Shown one piece after another: positions 1 through 12,086 of a stretch of 57,420 nt of DNA. Both the position numbers and the translations under genes were made by a program. How positions within the stretch are numbered: the stretch's first letter is position 1; each line of letters opens with the position of its first letter. The notes beneath the pieces were generated by a model, which was not told where the DNA came from, did no database searches, and saw only the letters and a program-made list of their open reading frames with translations. Source of the stretch: JADGGM01 sp025449955 (GTDB lineage Bacteria; Gemmatimonadota; Gemmatimonadetes; Gemmatimonadales; Gemmatimonadaceae); contig DATBNO010000115.1 in assembly GCA_036554285.1 (NCBI GenBank), positions 1-57,420 of the forward strand, given 5' to 3'.

Positions 1-19
1 GTCCGCCAGATTCGTCGCG

Positions 20-994
20 CTAACGGACCGGGACGATTACCTCGCCGTTTTGCGCATCGAGCGTCCACGGTGTCCGCCGGAGGTACTGCTGGACATCCGG
101 ATGGCCGATGGGGAAGGTCGTTTCCGTCTTGACGACGAACACGCCCCGATCCGTGACCAACGTCGGAATGCGGAATCCGGGCGTGTTCGCCGCCACGGCC
201 CCGGATCGCCGGAGCAGCATGTGCCCGTCCACGGGATCGAACGTCGGCGCCAGCGCCGCCAGCACGTCGAGGCCCAACACCGCACCGTCGCGCGCGTGCT
301 GCACCTCGAAGCGCACCGGCACGTTGGTGAGGGTGAACGCGCCCAACCGAACGGCGAGTGCGACGCCCGCCACGTCGGCCGGGCCGCGAGCGCCGCGCGA
401 TGCGAAGCGCCGGATTTCGCGCCGGTCCATCCACGACGGGTCGAGCACGAGACCGTGCACCCGCGCGTCGATGGCCGCCACGACGCTGTCCGCGCCTAAC
501 CGGAGCACCACCTGCCCGAGCAGATGGCTGTCGCTCACGCGATAGTCGGCGCGCGCCGAATCGGGGCCCGCCGTCGCCGGCGGATGCGCGCCTAACCACT
601 CGGCCCGCGCGCGTTCGGCGTACGGCAGCGGCGACGCCGGCAGCGAGGCGAGCGCCGCGTAATCGCCCAGCGCCTCGTACACCGGCGCCAGCGCCCGCGC
701 CACTTGGGCCTGGTCGGCGCCGAAGTAGCGCGCTTCCTCCATCAGCACCGCGCCCACCCGCAGCGCGCCGCGCGCCGCGAGGTACTTGCCTAACGCAAGG
801 CGCGCCGCCGGGTCGTGCGAGTCCATCCGCACGGCGCGATAATACAACGATTCGGCGGAGAACACGCGCCCCGCGATGAGCAGCGTGTCCGCGTGCGCGA
901 TGACCGCGTCCTCCTGTGCGCGCACCGGCGCCGCGAGGGCGGCTGCCCACAGCGCGCCGACCACCAAGACCGTGCGAAAGGCGGGATGTCTCAC
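20..994 (-). CDS. Secreted repeat protein with aspartic-protease-like C-terminal domain
   Basis: The product has 324 residues. An N-terminal signal peptide (hydrophobic VLVVGALWAAALA, cleavage probably after PVRAQ) predicts export. Residues about 30-130 are Ala-rich helical pairs that look like degenerate tetratricopeptide repeats (AESLYYRAVRMDSHDPAARLALG). Residues about 160-324 resemble a retropepsin-like fold: a beta-rich stretch with AAIDARVHG where an Asp-Thr/Ser-Gly loop would sit, and VLGLDVLAAL, the hallmark that follows in such proteases. The catalytic Asp-Thr-Gly triplet is not intact, so activity is doubtful. It is the last gene of a minus-strand group, 42 bases downstream of the sugar-dehydrogenase-like gene. 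The fold assignment is inference from motif pattern; the substrate is unknown. Confidence 0.6.
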   Translation of the reverse strand: MRHPAFRTVLVVGALWAAALAAPVRAQEDAVIAHADTLLIAGRVFSAESLYYRAVRMDSHDPAARLALGKYLAARGALRVGAVLMEEARYFGADQAQVARALAPVYEALGDYAALASLPASPLPYAERARAEWLGAHPPATAGPDSARADYRVSDSHLLGQVVLRLGADSVVAAIDARVHGLVLDPSWMDRREIRRFASRGARGPADVAGVALAVRLGAFTLTNVPVRFEVQHARDGAVLGLDVLAALAPTFDPVDGHMLLRRSGAVAANTPGFRIPTLVTDRGVFVVKTETTFPIGHPDVQQYLRRTPWTLDAQNGEVIVPVR

Positions 995-1036
995 GTACTT
1001 AGGGACGCGACCATTCCGGCGATTGTAACGCCCCGA

Positions 1037-2191
1037 TCAACGCGACACGCGGTAGATGGCGCCGGCCTGATCGTCGCTCACCAGCACGGACCCGTCCCGG
1101 TACACCATGACGTCCACCGGACGTCCCCACCGGCTCCCATCGGCCCGCTGCCAGCCCGCCACGAAATCTTCATACGACACCGGCACGCCGTTCGCCACGT
1201 GCACGCGCACCACCTTGGCGCCGGTCGGGACGTCCCGGTCCCACGAGCCGTGAAACACCACCAGGAGATCGCCCCGATACGACTCCGGGAACCCCGTCGC
1301 GGTCGCCAAAAACACCATGCCTAACGGAGCCGAGTGGGCCTGCAGCTCGAGAGCCGCCGGGATGGTCGGGTCGCAGCGCGCTTGGTCGTGGTACTCCGGA
1401 TTGGGCACGGCCTTCCCGTAATCCGTGTAGCAGTACGGCCAGCCGTAGTCGCCGCCATCGTGCAGAATGTTGATCTCGTCCGGCGGCAGGTTCTGGTGGT
1501 CCGGCGTCAGGTTGTCCCGCTCGTTCTGCGAAACCCAGAGTGCGTGCGTCGCCGGATCCACCGCCATGCCGACCGCGTTGCGCAACCCCCACGCGAATCG
1601 CACGCCGTTCTGCCCGTTCGCATCGTACCGCATCACCGACGCACGCTCGGGCACCGTCTCGATGCACAAATTGCACGTCGAGCCGATCGACACGTACATC
1701 ATGCTGTCGGCGCCGAACACGATGGTTCGCGTCCAATGCCCGCCCCCGCCGTCGTACTGGTTGAGGGATTCCGCCGGCCCGGTCGCGCGGCCGTCGCGGC
1801 CTAACCGAACGCGCACGACGCCGCCCGTGTTCGCGATGTAGAGATATCCGCCGTGGAACGCGAGGCCGTGCGGGCGATCGAGGCCGCTCACCGCCGTGGC
1901 CACGCTGTCGGCCACCCCATCGCCGTCGACATCCCACACGCGCACCACCTTCCCGGCCGCCGGCTCGCTGGCGTAGACCGCGCCGTCGGCGCCTAACGCC
2001 ATGAACCGCACACCGGGCAGGTTGCGCGCGAAGTACGCCACCGTGAACCCGTCGGCTGCCGTGAGCTGCCCCGTCAGCGCCGCCGACGTGCTGTCGATCG
2101 GCGAGGTGGGCGACGCGCTGCGGTCCTGACTCGAGCAGGCCGCGGCCGCGACCGACACCAGGAGACCCACCACGCACGTCGATCGCCGCAT
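1037..2191 (-). CDS. Sorbosone/PQQ-type sugar dehydrogenase-like lipoprotein
   Basis: The protein has 384 residues. The ATG at 2191 is preceded by a strong GGAGGGG ribosome site, and residues 1-20 form a lipoprotein signal (LLVSVAAAAC), so it is probably membrane-anchored outside the cytoplasm. The body is a six-bladed beta-propeller of the glucose/sorbosone dehydrogenase superfamily: PHGLAFHGGYLYIANT, RFAWGLRNAVGMAVDP and PPDEINILHDGGDYGWPYC are typical strand and loop segments, with the conserved W-x-x-G-L-R-N. Members oxidise aldoses or sorbosone using PQQ, but many only share the fold, so the substrate is open. It follows the E1-alpha gene by 25 bases and is probably co-transcribed with it. 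Confidence 0.8.
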   Translation of the reverse strand: MRRSTCVVGLLVSVAAAACSSQDRSASPTSPIDSTSAALTGQLTAADGFTVAYFARNLPGVRFMALGADGAVYASEPAAGKVVRVWDVDGDGVADSVATAVSGLDRPHGLAFHGGYLYIANTGGVVRVRLGRDGRATGPAESLNQYDGGGGHWTRTIVFGADSMMYVSIGSTCNLCIETVPERASVMRYDANGQNGVRFAWGLRNAVGMAVDPATHALWVSQNERDNLTPDHQNLPPDEINILHDGGDYGWPYCYTDYGKAVPNPEYHDQARCDPTIPAALELQAHSAPLGMVFLATATGFPESYRGDLLVVFHGSWDRDVPTGAKVVRVHVANGVPVSYEDFVAGWQRADGSRWGRPVDVMVYRDGSVLVSDDQAGAIYRVSR

Positions 2192-2216
2192 GGACCCCTC
2201 CGTGATGTGCTTTCCG

Positions 2217-3341
2217 TTAGTAAGCCGACTTCGCGTACGCGCCGTCGATCGCGCCCGCACCGTCGGGCATGCGCTGCGCGCGGCTCTCCAGTGCCTCCTG
2301 CTCGCCGCGCTCCACTTCGGCCGCCGCATCCGCCGCGATCTCCTCGAGCCGCGAGCGCACGATGCCGGCGTCGCACAAATATTCCTCGTACAACGCGACC
2401 GGATCGCGCCGGCCCCACGAGGCGAACAGGCTGGGCGAGAATGTGTGCCGCGCTTCCGCTTCGTCGTGCGTCGCGTGGCCGCCCATCCGGAACGTCTCGG
2501 CCACCAGCAGCGCCGGTCCCTCGCCGCGACGGCACCGCGCCACCGCCAGCGTCGCCGCGGCGTACGCATCGAGCACGTTGTTGCCGTCGAACACACCGCC
2601 CCACATCCCGTACGCTTTCGGCCAGTCGGCAAAGTTCCCGTGCCCGGCCGCCACGTGGTGCTGCTCGAGCTTCGTGCCTAACGCAACCTGGTTGTTCTGG
2701 ATGATGAACACCACCGGCGCCCGCTGCACGGCCGCGAAGTTGAGACCCTCGTGCGCCACGCCGGCCTTCGTGCTGCCGTCGCCGATCCACGTCATCGCCA
2801 CCGCGTCCTGCCGGCGCAGCCGGAACGACAGCGCGACCCCCGTCACCACCGGCACGATGTCGCCCACGTGACTGATCGGCGCGAGCACGCCCTGTGCCAG
2901 ATCGCCGTAATGGCCGTCACGCCCATGGGACGGACCATCAGCCGTCCCCATGTACGCGCGCAACGTGTCCGCCACCGTCATCCCCATCTCGAGACACGCG
3001 CCGCCGTTCCGGATCATGGGTGCCGCCACGTCGCGCACCGCACCGGCCGACGCGCCCCGGCGGAGCGCGTGCACCGGACCGATCGTGGCCGCCTCTTCGC
3101 CCGTGCCTAACCACGCCTTGGAAATCACGCCCTGGCGGACCATGCGCTTGAGCGCCACGTCCGTGAGCCGGTTGCGCACGAGGCCGCGATAGAGCGCCAG
3201 CCGGCCCGCCTGGTCGAGCGCGTCCACCACTTTGGACCGCGCCGCGTCGCGCGCGATCGTCTCCCGAAATGCATCCACGTCCGCGTCGACACGCGTCCAC
3301 GCCGTGTACTCCGGCGGATCGAAAGCCGCAAAGCGCTGCAT
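2217..3341 (-). CDS. 2-oxoacid dehydrogenase E1 component, alpha subunit
   Basis: The product has 374 residues and is thiamine-diphosphate dependent. The TPP/Mg motif runs from GDGSTKAG (about residue 187) to the closing NN in FIIQNNQ about 28 residues later. The activation-loop region GGHATHDEAE resembles branched-chain 2-oxoacid or pyruvate dehydrogenase E1-alpha. E1-alpha normally works as alpha2beta2 with a beta subunit, decarboxylating a 2-oxoacid and acylating the lipoyl group of E2. No beta subunit lies in this window; E2 and E3 are 10 kb away and E2 looks like the 2-oxoglutarate type. The start has GAAGGT immediately upstream. Substrate (pyruvate, branched-chain oxoacid or acetoin) cannot be fixed from sequence. 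It is the first gene of a three-gene minus-strand group. Confidence 0.85.
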   Translation of the reverse strand: MQRFAAFDPPEYTAWTRVDADVDAFRETIARDAARSKVVDALDQAGRLALYRGLVRNRLTDVALKRMVRQGVISKAWLGTGEEAATIGPVHALRRGASAGAVRDVAAPMIRNGGACLEMGMTVADTLRAYMGTADGPSHGRDGHYGDLAQGVLAPISHVGDIVPVVTGVALSFRLRRQDAVAMTWIGDGSTKAGVAHEGLNFAAVQRAPVVFIIQNNQVALGTKLEQHHVAAGHGNFADWPKAYGMWGGVFDGNNVLDAYAAATLAVARCRRGEGPALLVAETFRMGGHATHDEAEARHTFSPSLFASWGRRDPVALYEEYLCDAGIVRSRLEEIAADAAAEVERGEQEALESRAQRMPDGAGAIDGAYAKSAY

Positions 3342-3448
3342 ACCTTCAAACTTAGAGGCGACTGCCTATGACGGGCAACGCTGGGGTCGATGTCAGCACG
3401 CCGCGGCGCGGCCCGCGACGGGTGAGCTCCTCTCTAGTTGTCTCTCAG

Positions 3449-3603
3449 GGTAACGACAAGGATACGAGGGATGGGGATGATCGTTTCGGCGCGACGGCGG
3501 GTGCATCGCACACGCGCATAGCAGCATCCAAGTGGGTTTGCCAAAGACTTTGGACGCGCGTCGCAGCAATCCTCCCCATCCTTTTGTATCCTTGTCGTTA
3601 TCC
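3449..3603. repeat. Imperfect inverted repeat, about 30-base arms
   Basis: The left arm is 3449-3480 and the right arm 3570-3603, separated by about 90 bases. A perfect 15-base core, TAACGACAAGGATAC (3451-3465), has its exact reverse complement at 3586-3600. A second matching block (GATGGGGA in both arms, read in arm orientation) follows after a short mismatch. It occupies half of the 316-base gap between the kinase gene and the E1-alpha gene, which otherwise holds no gene. There is no U-run after the stem. It could be a miniature mobile element, a long RNA hairpin downstream of the kinase operon, or a protein-binding site. Confidence 0.7.
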
Positions 3604-3657
3604 TCAGTGACATCTACAGAGGAGCCCACTCAAGCGCGGATCGCGCAAAAGCTGCGG

Positions 3658-4799
<1,142 letters not shown>

Positions 4800-4803
<4 letters not shown>

Positions 4804-6275
4804 GAGCACACCCGGTTGCGCCCCTGCGCCTTGGCGCGATAGAGCGCTTCGTCCGCCACCGCGATCAATTCCTCGGGCGAGTTGACGCGCGTGGATGGTA
4901 CCGTCGCCACGCCGATGCTCACCGTCACCCGAAGCCACCCGTATTCGCCGCCCGTCACCGGCGGCGTTTCCTCGACCCGGGCCCGAATACGCTCGGCTAA
5001 CGCAACCGCGCCCTCCTCGCCGGTTTCCGGCAGTACGACCAGGAATTCCTCGCCGCCGAATCGCGCCACCACGTCCACCGCGCGCGCCTCGCGCTGCAAC
5101 ACGCGCGACACGCCGCGGAGCACCTCGTCGCCCACCACGTGCCCGTACGAGTCGTTGATCACCTTGAAGTGATCGAGGTCCACCATGAGCACCGACAGGT
5201 GCAGCGCATACCGGCGCGCACGCTCCAGCTCCGACGTGAGTCGCTCCATGAGCGCCCGCCGGTTGTGCGTCTGCGTGAGCGGATCGGTGAGCGCCAGCAC
5301 CTCGAACCGCGCCTTGTCAGCGCGCGTCGACTCGATCACCTGCGCCCGGCGAATGGCCGCCACCGCCGCCCGCACCACCTGGTCCCCGAATTCGACGTCC
5401 GCCCTGCCTAACGATGCCTCATCCAACAGGGTGCGCAGGAAGATGACGCCCGCCTGCTCGCCATCGAGCCGGAACGGCAGCGCCACCACCGACCGATACG
5501 GCACGAGCGTGCCCGCCGCCGCCCAATCGAGGCGCACGTCGTTGTAGAGCGCGCTCGCATCGACGTCCTCGATCAACACCGGCTCACCGGTCTCGAGCGC
5601 CGCGCGAATCTCCGGATAGCGCTCGAGACGGATCTCGAGATGGGCGAGGCCCGGCGCCTCGTACGCCGCCGCGACCACGCCCACCTGGTCTCCCGGCCGC
5701 GCCAACACGAGCGAGCAGTGCGAGATGTCCAACGCACGCGCGACGCGCCGCACGAGAATGTGATACAGCTCCTCCGACGAGAAGTCGCCCGTCACCTCGT
5801 GCAGGATGTCGACGATCTTCCGGCGGTTCTCGGCCTCCAGGCGCACGCGGTCCAGCTCCACTTCCGTGGACCGGAGCGCCGACCGCGCGTGCAGCAGCTC
5901 CTGCCTAACGCGAAGCTGCATGCGGATGCGCGCCAGCAGCTCGCGCACGTGGAACGGCTTGCTGACGAAATCGGTCGCCCCCAGGCTCAGGAGCCGGGCC
6001 GTCGCTTCGTCCGTCGGCATGGCCGACACCACCAGCACCGGCATGTCGCGCCAGCGCGGATCGGCGTTGATGCGGTGCAGGAGGTCGTACCCGTCCACGC
6101 CGCGCATCATCACGTCGAACATCAGGAGGTCGGGCTCGTGCTCCGTGAGCGCATCCAGCACGCGCTCCCCGCCTAACGTCACCGTGACGTCGAAGCCCTG
6201 CTCCTTGAGGAGCCACGAGATGGTGCGCGCGAGGACGTCGTCCTCGTCGGCGATGAGAATCCGCGCCCTATCCAT
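4800..6275 (-). CDS. Response regulator with GAF-like and GGDEF domains (diguanylate cyclase)
   Basis: The product has 491 residues. Residues 1-125 are a receiver domain with acidic pocket DEDD near residue 10, phospho-acceptor Asp in LLMFDVMM (about 54) and the late Lys in SKPF. Residues about 165-310 look like a GAF sensory domain. The C-terminal GGDEF domain has RFGGEEF with the active-site GGEEF, and the inhibitory I-site RxxD (RAVD) exactly five residues upstream. It should make cyclic di-GMP, under phosphorylation and product-feedback control. No EAL or HD-GYP domain is present. Its start overlaps the stop of threonine dehydratase by 8 bases and its stop overlaps the kinase start, so the three genes should be translated from one message. 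Confidence 0.93.
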
Positions 6276-7263
6276 CCGGCAGCAGCTCGCGGAGCCCAGA
6301 CCACTCCATGTTCCCGCCGCTCAAGATCGCGACCGTCACGCCGCGCGGCGTCGCCACCCGCGACCTGAGCGCCGCCACCGTGATCGCGCCACTCGGCTCC
6401 GCCACGATCTTGAGCCGGTCCAGCAGATAGCGCACGGCATCGCGCATCGCGTCGTCCTCGACCAGCACCACCTCGTCCACATACGCCTGGTGATGCGCGA
6501 ACGGGATCGTCCCGATCTCCACCGCCAGCAACCCATCGGCCAGACCCGCCGTGCGCGCCAGTCTAACGGGCGCCCCGTGCTCGCGCGCACGCGTCAACTT
6601 GGGCGCGCCCTCGGGTTCGACGCCGATCACCCGCGCATGCGGCGCCAACGACTTGATCGCCGTGGCCACGCCCGCGCTCAACCCGCCGCCGCCCACCGGC
6701 ACCAGCACGGTCTCGACGTTAGGCAAATCCTCGGCGATCTCGAGGCCCGTCGTGCCCTGGCCGGCAATGATGGTGTGGTTGTCGTACGGCGGGACCAGCG
6801 TGAGCCCCTCGGCCGCCACGAGCTCGGCCGCGCGCGCCATGCGGTCCGCCGTCGTCGTACCCGCCAGCACGATCCGCGCGCCTAACCGTTGAGCACCCGC
6901 GCGCTTGGCCGCCGTCACCGTGGTCGGCATCACCACGGTAGCCGGCACGTTGAAGAGACGCGCCGCCAGCGCCACCGCTTGCGCGTGATTCCCCGACGAC
7001 GGCGCCACCACGCCGCGCGAGCGCGCCTCGGGCGTGAGCCGCGCCAGGAACGTGTACGCGCCGCGAAACTTGAATGCGCCGCCGCGCTGCAGCATCTCGG
7101 GCTTCAGGAAGAGCGAACCCGCCTCGAGACCGATCGACGCGGCGAGCTCGTCCGCCGGCAACAGCGGCGTACGCACCGCCACGCCGCGCAGCGCCGAGGC
7201 GGCGGCACGAATGTCGGCAAGACTAACGAGGCGCGTGCTGGTGGACGGCGCGACCGACGTCAT
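6268..7263 (-). CDS. Threonine/serine dehydratase (PLP-dependent)
   Basis: The enzyme has 331 residues and belongs to PLP fold-type II. Visible hallmarks are the Schiff-base Lys in GAFKFRGA (K65), the substrate loop SSGNHAQ (residues 90-96) and the phosphate-binding glycine loop VGGGGL (190-195). It lacks the C-terminal ACT regulatory domain of biosynthetic IlvA, so it matches the short catabolic TdcB or serine-racemase type. The reaction would convert threonine to 2-oxobutyrate and ammonia, or act on serine. It leads an overlapping operon with a cyclase and a kinase, an unusual context for this enzyme. The first Met is used; its ribosome site is weak. Confidence 0.9.
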   Translation of the reverse strand: MTSVAPSTSTRLVSLADIRAAASALRGVAVRTPLLPADELAASIGLEAGSLFLKPEMLQRGGAFKFRGAYTFLARLTPEARSRGVVAPSSGNHAQAVALAARLFNVPATVVMPTTVTAAKRAGAQRLGARIVLAGTTTADRMARAAELVAAEGLTLVPPYDNHTIIAGQGTTGLEIAEDLPNVETVLVPVGGGGLSAGVATAIKSLAPHARVIGVEPEGAPKLTRAREHGAPVRLARTAGLADGLLAVEIGTIPFAHHQAYVDEVVLVEDDAMRDAVRYLLDRLKIVAEPSGAITVAALRSRVATPRGVTVAILSGGNMEWSGLRELLPDG

Positions 7264-7346
7264 GATGCCACTCTGCTAAGGGAGACCTCGTCCCGCCAGA
7301 GGCACGAAACGATCCGCCTGTGCACTCCGCCGGTGCGTGCGCGCTG

Positions 7347-9860
<2,514 letters not shown>

Positions 9861-10001
9861 GCGGGTACGGCGGAGGAGAAAGAACGCAGGAAGATCATAG
9901 GCTGGAAATCTAATCCGCGACGGCCCACCGGACAACGGGGAACGGACAATCTAAGCCGTTGTAGGCGCGCGGCTTACGAAGCTGGCTCAGCCGCCCATCG
10001 A

Positions 10002-10907
10002 TCACCCCGACCGGCTCGTCTGGGACCCCGCGCCGTCGCCGTCCATCACCTCACGCACCGATGCCGCATCGCTGTCGCCTAACCCGGCTGCCACGGCGCG
10101 CGCGAACTGGTCCCGGATCACCGCCGTCGCCGGCAACGCGAGCCCGTGCTCTTCCGCGCTCGCCAGCACCAAGTCCAGATCCTTGAGCATGAGCCGCGTG
10201 CTGAATTGCGAGTCGTAGCGCCGCTCGAACAACAATGGCGACTTGTAGCCCACGAACGGCGACGCGAGCACGGAGCTCAAGAGCGTCTCCCGGAACAGAT
10301 CGAGCGGCAGTCCCGCGCGATTCGCCGCCGCGATCGACTCGCTCAACAATTCGATCGTCCCGCCCACGAGCAGATTCATCACGAGCTTGAGCGTGCTCGC
10401 CTTTCCAATGTCGCCCGCCCGGATGATCTGCTTCGCCACCACCAGCAACATCCCCGACACCTCGGCCACCGCCGCCGTGTCGCCGCTCACGATCGCGACC
10501 AACGTACCCGACGAGGCCTGGCCGATGCTGCCCATGACCGGCGATTCGACGTACGACACGTTCTTGTCGCCGCACTGCGCGGCGAATCGCGCCGAATCCG
10601 CCGGCCCAACGGTGGATGTGTTCACGACGATCGTTCCCGGCCGCGCCACCGCCAGCACACCGCGGTCCCCGCCTAACACAGCCGACACCGCCGCCGGGTC
10701 CGAGACCATGAGCACCACGGCGCGCGCGCCCGCCGCTGCGTCGCGCGGACTGTCCGCCACGCGCGCGCCCCGCTTGATCAGCTCATCAGCGCGACCCGCC
10801 GTTCGATTCCACGCCGTCACCAGATAGCCGGCGTCCACGAGACGGCCCGCCATCGGCTTCCCCATAGCGCCCAAGCCGAGAAACGCAATCGGTGTCCCCG
10901 TGTCCAT
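10002..10907 (-). CDS. NAD(P)-dependent beta-hydroxyacid dehydrogenase (HIBADH-like)
   Basis: The product has 301 residues. An N-terminal Rossmann motif GLGAMGKPMAGRL (residues 11-23) is followed by the family substrate-binding pattern near TSTVGPADS, and the catalytic Lys sits in the helix GKASTLKLVMN (about 170). This places it with 3-hydroxyisobutyrate dehydrogenase, tartronate semialdehyde reductase and glyoxylate reductase of the GLYR1 type. Exact substrate is not decided by the sequence. It stands alone upstream of gyrA on the same strand with a 141-base gap; a valine-degradation role is possible given the branched-chain-type E1 nearby, but that is inference. Confidence 0.88.
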   Translation of the reverse strand: MDTGTPIAFLGLGAMGKPMAGRLVDAGYLVTAWNRTAGRADELIKRGARVADSPRDAAAGARAVVLMVSDPAAVSAVLGGDRGVLAVARPGTIVVNTSTVGPADSARFAAQCGDKNVSYVESPVMGSIGQASSGTLVAIVSGDTAAVAEVSGMLLVVAKQIIRAGDIGKASTLKLVMNLLVGGTIELLSESIAAANRAGLPLDLFRETLLSSVLASPFVGYKSPLLFERRYDSQFSTRLMLKDLDLVLASAEEHGLALPATAVIRDQFARAVAAGLGDSDAASVREVMDGDGAGSQTSRSG

Positions 10908-10954
10908 GACACCAAATTACCAAATCGCTCTCGCTGAGCCAGGGCGGCCGCCGG

Positions 10955-11182
10955 TTAGTTTCGTGTCCCCCGGCGCACGTCGAAGATCGCGCTGCGCCTG
11001 CACTGCGGACAGATGAGCCACTCCCTGCGCCGCGCATAGCCGAGTCCGAAGGAACCGCCGCCGATGGGCCGCGTGGTCATCGCCACGTTGCACCGCGGAC
11101 ACAACGGGATCTCTCCCCGTACTACCGCGTCGCGAATGCCGGCCTGTTCCGCTGCGTCGTATTGCGCGCGGTCAGCCATCAT
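10955..11182 (-). CDS. Small zinc-ribbon protein
   Basis: This is a 75-residue protein with two Cys pairs, CPRC and CPQC, about 27 residues apart. The spacing and the Arg-rich stretch between them (YARRREWLICPQC) suggest one zinc ribbon that could bind nucleic acid or act as an adaptor. The Met at 11182 lies inside the 3' end of the SRPBCC gene and a second Met follows directly, so either may be used. The overlap implies translational coupling with the SRPBCC gene. Function is unknown. Confidence 0.7.
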   Translation of the reverse strand: MMADRAQYDAAEQAGIRDAVVRGEIPLCPRCNVAMTTRPIGGGSFGLGYARRREWLICPQCRRSAIFDVRRGTRN

Positions 11183-11708
11183 CCACCGGGAAGTCCGGCC
11201 CAGCCCGTGTTTTGTCCGCCTGCGCGAGGGGCGTGGACCGCATCGCACCCGACATCGCCTCGATTTCGCCGCGGGGCCCCGGATCGTTCTGGATGGCCGA
11301 GCGGAATCGCGACAGCTCGAAGCGCATGTGCAGCGCGACGATCGCGTGCCCAACGGTGCCCCACGCCAACGCCGCCAGCGGCGATCCGCCCTCGACCTCG
11401 TACGACCGCCGGACCAACGTCTCGGCGCCGTCGGCCACGAAGCTCCATCGTTCCTGCCCACGCCACGGGCCGTCGTACGACAGCGCCACCTCGCGATCGC
11501 TGGTCGCTTCCACCACGTACTCGAAGCGCATGCCGCCGAACAGCTCCAGCGCGAAGCGATCGCCCGCGCCTAACGCAGGGGCCGTCGTGCGCGTCACGAG
11601 ATGAACATCGGGCGCCATCCATTCGCGGGCGCGCGCCACGGTGAGCAGCGCACGCATGGCCTGCGCGGGCGCCGCCGGCACGACGATCAGCTCCTCGACG
11701 CGCGTCAT
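11172..11708 (-). CDS. SRPBCC (START-like) family protein
   Basis: The product has 178 residues when started at the ATG (11708) that overlaps the thioesterase stop by four bases (ATGA). The pattern of an N-terminal beta strand with VPAAPAQAMRALLTVARAREW, a long central beta sheet, and a C-terminal amphipathic helix (ALHMRFELSRFRSAI) matches the START/Bet v1-like fold that binds hydrophobic ligands. Such proteins act as cyclases, lipid carriers or stress proteins. It sits between a thioesterase and a zinc-ribbon gene in an overlapping set, so acyl or lipid chemistry is plausible. No catalytic residues can be assigned. Confidence 0.75.
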   Translation of the reverse strand: MTRVEELIVVPAAPAQAMRALLTVARAREWMAPDVHLVTRTTAPALGAGDRFALELFGGMRFEYVVEATSDREVALSYDGPWRGQERWSFVADGAETLVRRSYEVEGGSPLAALAWGTVGHAIVALHMRFELSRFRSAIQNDPGPRGEIEAMSGAMRSTPLAQADKTRAGPDFPVDDG

Positions 11709-12085
11709 ACCGCCCCCAGCTTCGCCCGCACGGCATCTGGAATCGGAATCGTGCAACGCGAGTCATAGTCGTACATCACCTGAACCGTGCGACCCTCGGC
11801 CACCACGCGATCTCCCTCCGTAGCTCGAATCACGTACGACCACACCCATGCCTTGGTGCGGACTTCGCTCGTCACGATCTCGATCTCGAGCGCCTGTCCG
11901 ATCATCGCCTCGCTCACGTAGCGCACGGTTGCTTCGGCGACGATGAACGGGAAGTCCGCGTCGCCGTCCATACGATCGACCCACACGCGATGCCGCGCCA
12001 TCTCGAAGTACGTGAGGTACACGGCGTTGTTCGCGTGTCCTTTGGAATCGTAGTCGGCGTAGCGCGTCTCCACCGGCATACGCAT
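11705..12085 (-). CDS. Acyl-CoA thioesterase, hot-dog fold (4HBT-like)
   Basis: The enzyme has 126 residues, starting MRMPVETRYADYD one base after the upstream oxidoreductase stop. The N-terminal motif YADYDSKGHANNAVYLTYFE matches the YbgC/4-hydroxybenzoyl-CoA thioesterase signature, with the nucleophilic Asp in D-x-x-G-H-x-N-N. Length and single-domain layout are usual for this family, which hydrolyses acyl-CoA or acyl-ACP thioesters as a tetramer. It is the second gene in a minus-strand chain of oxidoreductase, thioesterase, SRPBCC and zinc ribbon that are packed with overlaps. The substrate is not determined. Confidence 0.88.
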   Translation of the reverse strand: MRMPVETRYADYDSKGHANNAVYLTYFEMARHRVWVDRMDGDADFPFIVAEATVRYVSEAMIGQALEIEIVTSEVRTKAWVWSYVIRATEGDRVVAEGRTVQVMYDYDSRCTIPIPDAVRAKLGAV

Positions 12086-12086
12086 G

